NCBI GenBank assembly: GCA_036172665.1
Contig: CM069869.1
Coordinates: 1,860,001-1,924,000 of the forward strand
Direction: 5' to 3'
Length of the DNA: 64,000 nucleotides
Source: Prosopocoilus inquinatus
Lineage: Eukaryota > Arthropoda > Insecta > Coleoptera > Lucanidae
The notes under the pieces are model-generated. The model was not told the origin of the DNA. It saw nothing but the letters and a program-made list of their open reading frames with translations, and ran no database searches. Position numbers and translations under genes: made by a program. Positions within the stretch are counted from its first letter, which is position 1. Each line of letters begins with the position of its first letter. Positions 1 to 11,039 of the stretch are shown one piece after another.

Positions 1-120
1 CCCTTGGACTTCAGAATGAAAGCTTTACTTACTAGAATATTTCAAATGAAAAATGTCAAACTTTTAAATATACATAGAATATATATGTATTAACAAAAAC
101 GTTAAATTTAGTTTATTTTA

Positions 121-545
121 GTTACAAATATAATAACATAAAAAAAGAAAGTTATGAATTTTAATATAAACGAGTTTCATTTTAATTAGGACCGATTGAT
201 ATATTAAATGAAATTTTATAAACACAAATTACAAAAAAATAAATACCACTGAAAATATAACAATAAATATAAAATATCTTTTATTGCGCCGGAATAATTT
301 ACGTATATCATAGGATACTCCCCCAATAAATTCTTCTTCGACTTTTTCGTGAACTTAAGTTAAACTTTTCTCGTGTTTTTTGTGTTTATTTTGCAATTAT
401 CTGCAATTGTCAACAGATATATTACATAATATTTCGAGGGAATTAAATAGATTGCTTATAGCTCTTTCGATTCAGTTACACTGAGAGTAACCAGTGCAAG
501 TAAATCGAAAAAAGCTATAATTCTAAACGTCGAGATTAGATTGCA
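121..545. repeat. Dispersed repeat family, copy 1 of a tandem pair
   Basis: This stretch shares long near-identical blocks with 597-1030, including a shared GAAAGTTATGA start, a TTTATTGCGCCGGA block and a GGGAATTAAATAGATTGCTT block. The two copies lie in direct orientation about 470 bp apart. A more diverged relative lies at 42240-42560, and looser relatives are at 22690-23310 and 32700-33290. No open frame of note is present. Function unknown; a degraded non-autonomous element or a satellite-like unit are both possible. Confidence 0.7.
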
Positions 546-596
546 AAACTCGACAAAAATGTGAATTTTCAATTTACAACACAATTTTAATAAAGA

Positions 597-1030
597 AAGA
601 AAGTTATGAGTTTTAATATAAACGAGTTTCTTTTTTGATAAGGCCCGATTGAAATATTAAATAAAATTTTACAAATTTAACTTGAAATTTAAAACAAAAA
701 AGATTACAAAAAAATTAATACCAATGAAAATACAATAAATATAGAATTTTGTTTATTGCGCCGGATTAACTTATGTACATACATCTCAGGATACCCCCCC
801 CCTCCCAATATTGCTCGCTATTTCGGCATTATAAATGCCTTAAGTTAAACATTTATCCGCCTAGAATCTTTGTTTTTTGCGTTGATTTCGCAATTACCGG
901 CAATTGTTTACAACATTCCGAGGGAATTAAATAGATTGCTTATAGCGTTTTCGATTAAGTTGCACTGGCCGCACTCAGAGTATTTGCGTCTTGATAAAAC
1001 GAAGATACTCTGAGAGTATACCAACGAAAA
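597..1030. repeat. Dispersed repeat family, copy 2 of a tandem pair
   Basis: Direct repeat of 121-545 with small indels; the central TTATTGCGCCGG block and the block following GGGAATTAAATAG match closely. It carries a C-rich run near 795-808 that is shorter in copy 1. No coding capacity is seen. Confidence 0.7.
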
Positions 1031-2225
1031 TACAGCAATGAATTGAAAATGGTTTAGAGGGAAGAAAGCGAATAATCAAATCAGTTCAAAGCAAAAAAGC
1101 CTTTTCTTTATGCGCAATAATGAATTTCTTGCTTCAAAACTCACCAATGCCGGCTGGAGTTTCTCTTGAAACAGAATTTAATTTAAATTAAGTTAATAAA
1201 ATTTTGATTACGAGATTTAAACTGATTGACGAAAACTAAAAAAGAAAAAACAACCGTGAAGAGTTATTTCGTCATCCGCGAAATAAAAATCACAAACTGA
1301 GATAAATATGATTGAAATTTTAAAATAAAATAAATTGTAACGAGGGAAAAGAAATGGAAGGCATAAACAGTTAGAAGCGTCAGAAGAATTTTATTCTGTC
1401 TGTTCCCGACTTTCCGCGGGACATCGGATGATTAAACATCTTATATTCCAATTTTCTTTTATTGCATTTAGGACTATATCTCACCTTTGAAAGATAACAC
1501 GGACGTGATCTCGGCTAATAACGACCTGGTCATTCCTTTTATCATACATCTCCTAACACCAGGAGGGCGTCAGCTCTCTTTCCGGTTTCACTTTCAGAGG
1601 AATTACGATATCCGACCTTTTTCTATAAAGTTAACGCAGCATCATTTCATCCACTTAATGCACCTTCACCCCGAAAGCTGCCATAAATGAGACGGCCTCA
1701 TTACCCAGTGTTACCACACGCACACACACGCGTGGTTAGTAATATTAGTATTTTTATCTAATAGAGTTTAATATTTTTGGAAATTTTGGTTCGTATTAGC
1801 ATAACTCCAGCAATATTAAGTGAAATCGTATAAATCAACATTTAATTGCAGAGCTGAGGAGGACGTCTCGTCGTCCTTCAATGCGGCGGGTTCGCATTTT
1901 ATGCCCCTCTTATAAACACCCCATAAACTGCATTGGCTTTTAACCAAATATCTTGTTTTAACGACGTCGCAATAAAACCCCTTCTAACTTTCAGGGAGGA
2001 AATAAAACTACGGCCACGTAGTTGGAGAAGGTGGTATACAGTTCACGTCCGTAATAAGAATAAAATGCGCGTATTTCCGATGCTAACATGACAGTTGTTG
2101 TTGTTGGAAGGTAAAGGAAGGGGCGCCATGCTAACACGTCCTCGCATTCCAGACGTGCTGACAAATGTCCGAAATATTTAGAAGTTTGTTGTTGGTTTCC
2201 GCCCCGGAGATACCTGAGGTAAGTA
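1031..2225. other. No gene recognised; short CA-type microsatellite
   Basis: No open frame with recognisable protein similarity was found. A short imperfect CA/CG dinucleotide run lies at about 1716-1734. The rest looks like ordinary AT-rich non-coding DNA. Confidence 0.5.
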
Positions 2226-2249
2226 TATTGATCCAGTTTATACTGAGGT

Positions 2250-2465
2250 ATGCAGAGTAGCAACCAATCTAAATTGTCAAAAATGTTGTGCAAAAAATCA
2301 AATGTATTAATTCTTTGTGGTGACTTCAACATAAATTTTTTAACCAATAGTTTTACAAAGATAAATCTCGTTAACATGTTTGAGTCCCATAATATGCACA
2401 CATGCTTTGGTGTCCGAACTAGAGTCACTAGTCATAGCGCCACTACTATAGATAATATAATCAGA
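2250..2465 (+). pseudogene. Non-LTR retrotransposon endonuclease fragment
   Basis: The frame encodes part of an apurinic-like endonuclease of a LINE. The motif LILCGDFNINF (GDFN catalytic block) lies about 25 residues into the frame, and SHSATTIDNI follows near the end, matching the order seen in Jockey/CR1/I-type endonucleases. The upstream endonuclease start is missing. The reading is cut at 2466 by the terminus of a hAT element. The LINE resumes at about 4720 with its C-terminal region, so the reverse transcriptase that should lie between them is absent. Confidence 0.75.
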
Positions 2466-2572
2466 AGAGCGGATTCTATGCTAAATGCATATTGCATGCA
2501 TATTTTGCATATTTGAGCATTTTGTTCAATTTTCGCATATTTCTTAAAAACGTGCATATATATGCATATTTG
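2466..2572. repeat. 5' TIR and subterminal GCATAT repeats of the hAT element
   Basis: About seven copies of GCATAT or its complement are packed into roughly 100 bp behind the TIR, mirrored at 4606-4709. Subterminal hexamer clusters of this kind are the usual transposase-binding platform in hAT elements. The binding role is inferred. Confidence 0.7.
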
Positions 2573-2851
2573 AAAGAATTTGTGTCGAAGTGAGTAAATT
2601 TTTTCCTGAATTCTTAATTCGTCAGAACATGTTGTTGTATTAATTAGGGTCTAGTTTGCACCCTTCTTGGGCTTAAGCAGGCAGAATTTTCCAAGTAGTG
2701 AATTAGGGATTTCCAAGTACTTTCTTAACGATGCGGTGGGGCGTTCATGTTTGCAATATTGTTTCATCACTTCTTCACGGATTATTAGTCGGTTATTGCT
2801 GCGAACGTTTAGTTCTTCCGTAAAAGTATTTTTGTTTGTGAGAAGTGCAAT

Positions 2852-4435
2852 ATGCCGAAAGACAATTCGAGCCTGGTTAATTCCTGGATCAAAAGCTATC
2901 CCGAGCTTGCTTACACCAATGGAAGCGTATTCTGTAAAGCCTGTAGTAAAATGGTAAGTTTTAAGTTTGTTTTCTTCCTCCTTAGGTAAATATTTGCTTG
3001 GTTCTTGAATATTGAAAGTTCAGACAGTTTAAAAAGATTCAAGTTCTTGTTGTAGATACCAACCCAACGAAAATTTTCGGTCACACAACATGTCGGGACA
3101 GAACTACACAAGTCAAAATGCAAGAAGATGAATGAATCGAAAACATTTCAATTACCCTTAGACAGTGGACCGTCGTTGATGACTTCATCTAATGAACAAC
3201 AAGAATTTAATGCTGATTTATGCGAGGCGATGATTTGTGCAAACATACCTTTGAAAAAACTGCAAAATTCTATTTTTAAAAGTTTTTTGGAAAAATATAC
3301 CAAGAAAAATGTTCCCGATGAAAGTACGTTAAGAAAAAATTACATGCCTCGCATCTACAACGATACTCTAAAAGAAGTCAAGAAAATCGTAGAAAATCAA
3401 TATATTTATTTTATTGTGGATGAAACTACTGATTCTTGTGGGCGTTACATTGTAAATTTGTTAATAGGGTCTTTGCGGGAAGATAAACCTAGTGAATCTT
3501 ATTTAATAGCCTGTACACACTTAGACAAAACTAATCATTTAAGTATTTTAAGATCTGTTAATGAATGTTTTATGAAATTTTTCTCACCTAATGTAGTTCC
3601 TACTGAAAAAATTTTACTTATGGTATCAGATGCTGCCCCTTACATGGTTAAAGCCGGGCAGCAATTTAAAACAATTTATAAAAATTTAGTTCACGTGAGT
3701 TGTTTAGCTCATGGATGTAACAGAGTAGCTGAACATATTAGATGTGAATTTTCTGATGTAAATCTACTAATTAGTACCATTAAAAAAATATTTGTCAAAA
3801 GTCCCCTACGAGTTCAGTTGTACAGGGAAAAATTGCCGAATGTACCTTTACCTCCCGAACCAGTGTTGACTAGGTGGGGAACTTGGTTGGAAGCGGCAAT
3901 GTTTTATGCTGAACATTTTGTAGCAATTAAGGAATTGGTTGTAGAGTTGAATGCCCAAGATAGTGCTGCTATTGCAAAGGCACAAAATATTGTAACAAAA
4001 ACTTCATTGGAAAATCAACTGAACTTCATCAAAATGCATTACAGTTTTGTAATACAAACTATAAACAATTTAGAAAAACCGAAAATGTCTTTAATAGAAT
4101 CCGTTAAAATTGTTAAAGAATTTAAAGAGAATATTTCAAAAGTTCCAGGTAAAATCGGCAGTTCAGTAAATAAAAAATGTTTATCCGTTTTAGATAAAAA
4201 TAGCGGCTTCAAAACCCTTGAGGAAATTTACGAAATTTTGAATGGAAACTTTGAAATTGACTTAAGTGTAGAATTTTCAGCTATGAGTCACTTTAAATAT
4301 GCCCCAATTACCTCCGTGGATGTTGAAAGGAGTTTTTCAATTTATAAAAATATTTTGTCAGATAAAAGGCAAAATTTCCTGGTAGAGAACTTGGAAAAAC
4401 ACATTGTTGTAAATTATAATCGAAGATTTTTATAG
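2852..4435 (+). CDS. hAT transposase, BED zinc finger plus catalytic domain, two exons
   Basis: Exon 1 is 2852-2953 (34 codons, ATG start), the intron is 2954-3055 (GTAAGT donor, TTGTAG acceptor, phase 0) and exon 2 is 3056-4435. Splicing joins the FCKACSKM segment to a stretch holding QHVGTELHKSKC, completing a C-x2-C...H-x5-H BED-type finger split by the intron. The joined protein is about 493 residues with no internal stop. hAT catalytic landmarks are visible: D in YFIVDETTD, D in LLMVSDAAPYM, and the C-terminal E in SVDVERSFS with the LSDKR dimerisation segment. The arrangement resembles the transposon relatives of vertebrate CGGBP1. It would cut and paste the element in the nucleus. The frame is intact, so recent activity or recruitment by the host is possible. 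The intron is inferred from consensus sites and frame only. Confidence 0.85.
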
Positions 4436-4719
4436 TCGTTATAATATTTACTTAATAATGTACATACATAATATACATACTTCCTTCATATAAGCGTTTA
4501 CAAATAAATGTAAATAAATTGTATAAAATATAATGTTTTTTATTTGAATAAGAATGCCCATAAAACACAGTAGACCAGTTATTGCATTATTTGAAGTGTT
4601 CGGCCTATCTTGCACATATTTCGCCATTTTTAGTGCATATATATGTGCATATTTCATCATTTTTTACTGCATATATATGCGCATATTTCATCAAAATTAC
4701 TCGCATATAAATCCGCTCT

Positions 4720-5497
4720 CTAGTAATAAAGCAATAATGATCTCTCTTCAACGTGAATCCACAGTCAGATATTTGGGTTTCGATTTGCATGAGAACTTGG
4801 ATTGGACTGAACACATAACCAATTTATCTAAAAAAGTCAGTAAAAATATATTTGCCTTAAGAAAACTTTCTTCTCTATGTGGCACAGAAACTTGCAGTAT
4901 CTTTTATTTCAGTAAAATATATTCTCAGTTAAAGTATGGATTACTATTGTGGGGGACAAGTTCGCATTCTAATATACTTTTCATTTTGCAGAAAACATGT
5001 ATTCGTATTATTCATAAGTTACCTTTTAGATCATCATGTAGGACTTGCTTCATGAAAAACGACTATTTAACTTTATCAAGTATGTATATTTATTCTGCAG
5101 CTGTCTATATTCGTAAAAATCTACATAGTTTTGAATCCAGCGCTGCAAGCGAAAACTATAGCATACGTCAGCCATCTTTGCTTTTGCCAAGATGCAGATT
5201 AGAAATGCGTAGAAAAGGTCCTCTTTGCTCAGCTATTAGAATTTACAATAAACTTCCCAATAGGCTGAAATAGGCTTCCTCTCTCGCTGTGTTTAAGAGT
5301 AACATAAAATGTTGGCTTATTCGGGAATGCTATTATTCTGTGAATGATTTTTTTCTGGTAAACTACTGTATGTGATAACGGTACACTGTTTAGTAAGTTT
5401 TTTTTTTACAATTGTCCTATTTTTTTCTTCTCTCTGACAATGTCTATATCTTTGTATAAGATTTAACGACAATGAATGAATTATTATTATTATCTCT
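4720..5497 (+). pseudogene. Non-LTR retrotransposon ORF2 C-terminus and 3' tail
   Basis: From about 4725 the frame reads the region after the reverse transcriptase of a Jockey/CR1-like LINE: VRYLGFDLHENLDWTEHI, then LKYGLLLWG, then IRIYNKLPNRLK. An in-frame TAG at 5271-5273 interrupts it. The same frame continues through a segment with WLIRECYYSVNDFF to a stop at 5369-5371. The 3' UTR ends in AATGAATGAATTATTATTATTAT around 5470-5495, a typical ATT-repeat LINE tail. Together with 2250-2465 it forms one broken LINE whose reverse transcriptase has been lost. Confidence 0.8.
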
Positions 5498-8400
5498 TCA
5501 GAACACGGAACAAATTTTCTAATTTCAAAATTTATTCTATACGTGAAACTAACAATAATAGAATAATAATATAAAACACCTTTTATTAATTAATTACATA
5601 CAAGCGTACCTAGCAAAACAAAGATAAATCAAGACTTGCTCAAATAATAAATAATGATCAGAGTATTTACCAACTTATTTTAAAATCAATTGACATCTTC
5701 TGATCTTGATGTATTTTTGCTAAGAACTTCTTCCTGAAAATAGCGCGCACACAAGACTTGCAATTACATTAACTGCCTCAAAAACAAGGAAAAAAAGACA
5801 AGCCTTGGCAAAAATAGATCTCCAGACGTCCTGCAATAATTGGAAGGAGTGTTAAAACCGATGAAGCGAGGCCGACCTCAAACGCCGACGGTTTTCCAAT
5901 AAAACATTGGAAGTCGGAAAGCTATCAATTCTCCGGCATTGATAACAACATCAGTCACCTTACTAACGAACGTCACCGCAGATATATCTTCCCTGAAATA
6001 TTAACGAACTTCTTGACATCCCGATGTCTCTCAGGTTTTTTATTATCATCGCTGGAAATCGATAACGAACCGCGTTGTTGATTTCGTTCTCAGCGAATGT
6101 TCTTATTCAGAAATAAATGTCATCAGGAAGACCTTTATTATTAATACGATTAAAAGAAAAAAATTGAATTGAAAACATAAAATAAGTTTCACGATTAGAT
6201 TTTATTAGAACAATAAAAAAAAAAACTAAAACGGAAATAATTAGCACACTTAAGCTTTGTTCGTAAGCACATATATTCTATTTACGAAATTCTAAAGCTC
6301 AGCGAAATTGTCGCGCGAGTCCGAGGACGGACCGTTGCAATCGTTCCTGTACAATCAAAACTATGTATAACGGGACCTAGTTAAGCAAGCAATTTTTGTA
6401 TATTTTCGCAAGCAAACCGGTGTAAGGGGAGAATCTCGGATCTTTAATCGCAAACTCGATTCACCTTCAAGAGACCTTGCCGTCTCCAACATCAACGATG
6501 GACGTCGCTGCCGTCGCCCCTGGATTTTAATCGATTCGCTTCAAAAGACCGTCGGCATCGCCGTTGTAGCACACAGTTTTGCCTGTAGGTGTTGGTATTT
6601 ATGAATGCTATCAGGGAGGTAGTAATTCCCTTGCGCAGGTACAGCTTATCGGAGCGCCACCGTCGTTTCTCGTTTCAATTTCCCGTTCAGTCTGCCTTAA
6701 GTTACACGGAGTGAACGTATGGGTGTTTTTCGCTGAAAATTTTGTGGTTGTTGAATTGAAATTTATCGCTCTGAGGAGGATTATGGGAAAAGACACCTCG
6801 CTGACGAAGTTGTTTGATTGTTTAGCAACACTTAATACACACGTTTGAGGTGGACCGTTTGACTTTGGTCCGGCCACAGCTTAACTCAACAAGGGGAGGT
6901 TTCTCTCTCCCCACTGGTCTCTTTGGGAACCTGTTTAAGTGAATTTGTGGGAAATTATCCTCTCTTTGAGAAGACTTCCGGAATCGTGGTGGATTGACGA
7001 TTATATTTCCGATTTGGCTGCCGATTGTCCTTGAGATAACTTCTCTCTCTGGATTGGATCACACTGGCGCCGTTCGAGGTTTCAACACGTAATTGCGCAG
7101 CGGTGACGTCAGATGATGGAGCATTGACAGGTATGAGAAGGGAGCGCCGTATAGCACAAATTCAGCGTCGTCAACGGTTTGTGGACGCCGGATTCCAGCT
7201 AACAACAAGTCAACTACACATTTATGTTTTATTTTCTTTTTCTTGGTCTTCTTTTCTCTCTTTTTACTACATCGCCGTTTATTTCATGTATACATTTATA
7301 CCGGGGTTGCGTAATTTATTGCCTAAGAAAAGATCACGTCATAGTAGTAACTTAGTTTATGTTAACCGAAGCTGGTTTCTATCGTCGTCGCGAATTTGTA
7401 GATTCAGCCGGCAGTATGCGGTTTTCGCCCTGGACAATATTTCGATGGCCAGATGAATGTTTTGCGGCGCTAGATGATTTTTTTTGTTTCTCCTTTCGCG
7501 AGCGTGTTCGGTTTTGCTCGCGCATTAATCGGCGGAAGTACAGTTGCTTATTTGATTGTTAGTGTGAGCCTCTATGACGAACCTGTTTCATACTTCACCC
7601 TCAACGATATCTAAGCCTTCAGCTTGTAACGGTTAATTTTTACTACTTTTCATTTTATTATTTCTTGGCCGCTTCAGCGCCTAACACTTAGAGGACAATT
7701 CCTACATCGTCTTTGTTTTGATAATTCAATTTGATAAAAACTTTCAGGATTTGATCCGCAGAGTGGGGCCAGCGTTTCGGCCGAGTTAAAGCAGGTTTTC
7801 CAGTTTCTTTTTCTCGTATCGACCGCCTTGTGTGTGTGCGGTACACCTTTTCGTTTAACAAAATTTACATTTCCTAAGTTAATTTCGGTGTGAAACTCCT
7901 ACTATTTTTAGGGTAAGACATTTCTTTTCTTTTTTTTCGAAATTTTATTTCAACAAGAGTTTCCTTTGTACAGAGTTTCAAAGCAGACGCACATTCCCTA
8001 ATAATTTTTTTTTGGACGGCGTGGAGACTCCATCTTGTCTAAGCTAGCCGAGGAACATTCAGGAACCATTGACTTTTCTGGGCATAAAAGAAAAGCTTCT
8101 TAATTTCGGTTGTAAAGTACAAGTCAAGGACTCACCTCCGTCCAGGCTGAAACAAAAAGCAAGGCTGATTTATTTGGTGAGCGTTTTTGCTATTCTTACC
8201 TGTTTACTCCATTCTTCTTGTCGATGAGACGGGAACTGGGATAAAACCAAGGCAATAACTACACCCTGCATACCCGACGTGATTACGCAACCCTTTTGTT
8301 TATTATTTAAATTTTCTTTTATATTTTTGTAATTGCTTAATTATTATTTTTTTATTTACTATTGATTTGAGCTGTACATATTACTGTAAACTGAGCAAAG

Positions 8401-10015
8401 CTTTACCACAGTACTATTCAAAGAAAACTGTCAATATTTAAGCTATTTCATTTAATTTTTGAACAATTTTTTTTTATTAACCGTATCAGATTACTTAATT
8501 TTCTGAACGTCATTAAACTTTTTTTACATGTTCTTTTACCTTTTTCTTTACTTTAAAACTTTGAACCGAATCCGGTCCGTCTTCAAGCCAAGTATTTCCA
8601 ATTTTTTTATTTGGTCGCAAGATCCATACAAAAGAAAAATTGGTGGCGCCCATTATATTATTTTTTTCATACTTTACCCACGACCTTGGCCTCCGTCAAA
8701 AGAAAATCAACTGACTAGCCGTAAGTATTGGTGTACTGAGTTTAGTTTAAGTTACAAGCTACCAGGGCAACCCCAATGACATTGTCTAGGATGACAAATA
8801 AAAGTGTTATTTTTCTGGAGATATTCTGTTGTTGACTTTATTTTGGTGCGTCACAATATGATAAACGGGAAAGCACTAAGTCCAGCAGATGGGGTACCAG
8901 TAATTAACACAGGGTTAAACACGTTCCCGACCGATTGCGTTAGCCAGGATCTAACACCCCGTCTTAGGTTTCGTCGATGCGCTGGTTCATCTCTTCAGGT
9001 GGGTTTCAATTGTTGTTGCGGATTTTAGATGTAACTTTTTTGTTCTTGTCCTTCTCTTGCCTGAATTGCAGCGTACTAATTGATGCCCAGCACTCGAAGA
9101 ACAGCATGACACTGTCCTACATCGAATGATGGACGTCGCCAGCGTCGCCATCGCTCATAGACTTAACAGCTACTCCGTCGCCATCATAAGAACTTCGCTA
9201 CTGTCATAGACTTTGTCGCTGCAGCGCCGCTAGAGGAGATCAAGACATTTCAACGACCCCGAGGCGTCACTACGAACCTTAATCGTTCTCAGTCGGCCAA
9301 TCGAACACCCGAGAAGCCGCCTTTAACAAATCCATGGCAGAAACACCTTAAGGTTTCTGAACATCCTGCAACAACGCCGAAGCGCATCTACTTGACATGT
9401 CCACTCGCTCCGTCGTGACACAGTAGGAGACTACCCTGTCTGCCGCAACGAGGACAAAAAAATGCAGGACTGACAAAACCTCGACCCCCAGAGATTAAAT
9501 TGGTCAATTATCAAATAAAGAGATATATTTTTGTTTTCGATTGTTTAAAGCTCTGCCTACGCTCCCTCAATCCATTTCTTCCACTCGCTTGTCGCGACGT
9601 GGCGAGTCGCTGGTTTGCGCGACATTATTGTCACCTTTGAAAGATTATATATATTCTAAATTGGTTTTTTACTTTTGGTTTTACACACAAATTCAACTCG
9701 TGTATTTTTCAGTTAAACATTGCATTTCGCAAGTACGGTCAACGACACCGCCTGGCTTAATTCCTGTGTGGAAACTGTCTCCATTTCTTTTCGGTCTTTG
9801 GAACATAGGCAAAATTAACGTTCTTAAATGAGAGAATTCCATGCTGACAATTGAAATTCAAGTTATTGCACTTACTTGCAATGCTGCACCAGCTGATTGT
9901 ATTTCATTCAAAATAATTAACGCGCTCGCTGATTAATTATGTTTCAGCCAGACGCTGACGATTTTGATACTTCGACTTTTGGACTCGAACTTTTAGAAAA
10001 CGTACTTTGTCACAT
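5498..10015. other. No convincing gene
   Basis: Several short open frames exist but none shows recognisable domains or splice-framed exons. A GC-richer zone at 6300-9540 includes two related short segments (ATGGACGTCGC at 6498 and 9129) and ends in an AATAAAG signal near 9517. It may be a decayed retroelement leader, but I cannot name it. A small frame around 8045-8100 (residues LAEEHSGTIDFSGHKRK) looks coding-like and then hits a stop; I do not call it a gene. Confidence 0.4.
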
Positions 10016-10017
10016 CC

Positions 10018-10330
10018 TGTAGTTAGTTAGTTTAGTTTTTTAAAAGAAAGTATTCACTCAGTTTGCAATGCATTCGTTATTATTGAGATTCAAGCAGTGA
10101 ATGAGTTAGAATCGGTGTTTAATTTTTAATGTCGAAGTATTCATTAACAAGTTTTAATTAAAAGTTATTAGTGTATTTTACTTTTACATCGATCCCTGCG
10201 GAGCGACATCTGTTGAGTATGATGCAAGATAAAGTAAACCTTAATTAATTATTACTATTCGTCCGCCAATGTCCTGCCCTACAAGCGAGTGTTCGATATA
10301 AGGGAAAACGGAACGTGGTGGCGACCCCCT
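10018..10330 (+). other. Possible LTR end with primer-binding-like site
   Basis: The segment begins TGTAGTTAG and is followed at 10319-10326 by TGGCGACC, which resembles the tRNA-Arg-type primer-binding site of some insect gypsy-group retrotransposons. No second LTR, gag or pol is present nearby, so at most this is the 5' piece of a deleted retrotransposon. Weak evidence. Confidence 0.2.
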
Positions 10331-10859
10331 TATAATATAACTACATTAACTATATGTATATGTTTCCCTTACAGTGTAAAATGGTGCAAATCGCCGAATT
10401 CAAAAAATATTATCTAATCATGACGGGGTGGGGAACGCCCTTATCAAGTTGTGACGCCAAGCTGAAAATCAACAGCATTCATCTGAAAACCGCTTTCAAT
10501 CTGTATACGTTTAGAGTCGTTTACTTTTCTATGCATCTGAAGGTACCTACTGTGAGATAAGTAATTGCAACTACGTATAATAAACAAACGCCAATAATTT
10601 TTATGTAAGCGGGGTTTTCTAGGTAAAGAAGCTAAGTTAAATTAAATGAGTAATTTAATTTTTAATTTAGAAGCCACCAACGATGCGTTATGATAATCTG
10701 GGGCATTGGGCCCATTCGAAAAATATTAAAACAATAAAGATAATTGAAATTCTTCTTCCCTCAAGTAATTAATCAGGCTCTCTCTACCTTGACATTAAAG
10801 TCGAAAACGTAAGTTCTTTAACTCTAGGACTGTACGAGTATAGTATTGAATTTAAATAA

Positions 10860-11039
10860 GAACAAAATGAGCTAGCGCTCAAACGAAATGAAAGTGGTGA
10901 TAAAAAGGAGTATACTGAATATCTTAGTTTTACAAATAAAGTTAGACAAGAAGATTACAAATCAAAACAATCGAAAATTAAAGAAAATTTTTCTGATAAT
11001 TTTAAGGAATTTCATCCAGTAAACAACGGTACAATTTAA
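10860..11039 (+). other. Short coding-like fragment, unidentified
   Basis: A 59-codon open stretch sits between stops and is rich in Lys, Glu and Asn (residues include KKEYTEYLSFTNKVRQEDYK). There is no ATG at its start and no domain that I recognise. It may be the end of a decayed transposon ORF or chance in AT-rich DNA. Confidence 0.2.

Larger units (their letters stand above)
2466..4719 (+). mobile_element. hAT element with CGGBP1-like transposase
   Basis: The element is bounded by 10-bp inverted ends AGAGCGGATT (2466-2475) and AATCCGCTCT (4710-4719), with similarity extending inward to TATGC. Both subterminal zones are rich in GCATAT/ATATGC motifs. Inside is a two-exon BED-finger/hAT transposase. 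The expected 8-bp target duplication is not evident: TAATCAGA precedes and CTAGTAAT follows. That fits a deletion at one junction, which would also explain the missing LINE reverse transcriptase around it. About 2.25 kb. Confidence 0.8.

Noticed and set aside
1991..2428. 145-residue minus-strand frame
   Set aside because: It lies opposite the LINE endonuclease fragment, and no domain or start context supports it.
7103..7562. Two overlapping frames that could suggest a small receptor or BIR-like protein
   Set aside because: The frames overlap out of register, the hydrophobic stretch is T-rich low complexity, and the Cys/His spacing of a BIR domain is absent.
8648..8660. TGGCGCCC as a tRNA-Lys primer-binding site
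   Set aside because: Only eight bases match, the following bases do not continue the tRNA complement, and no LTR was seen upstream.
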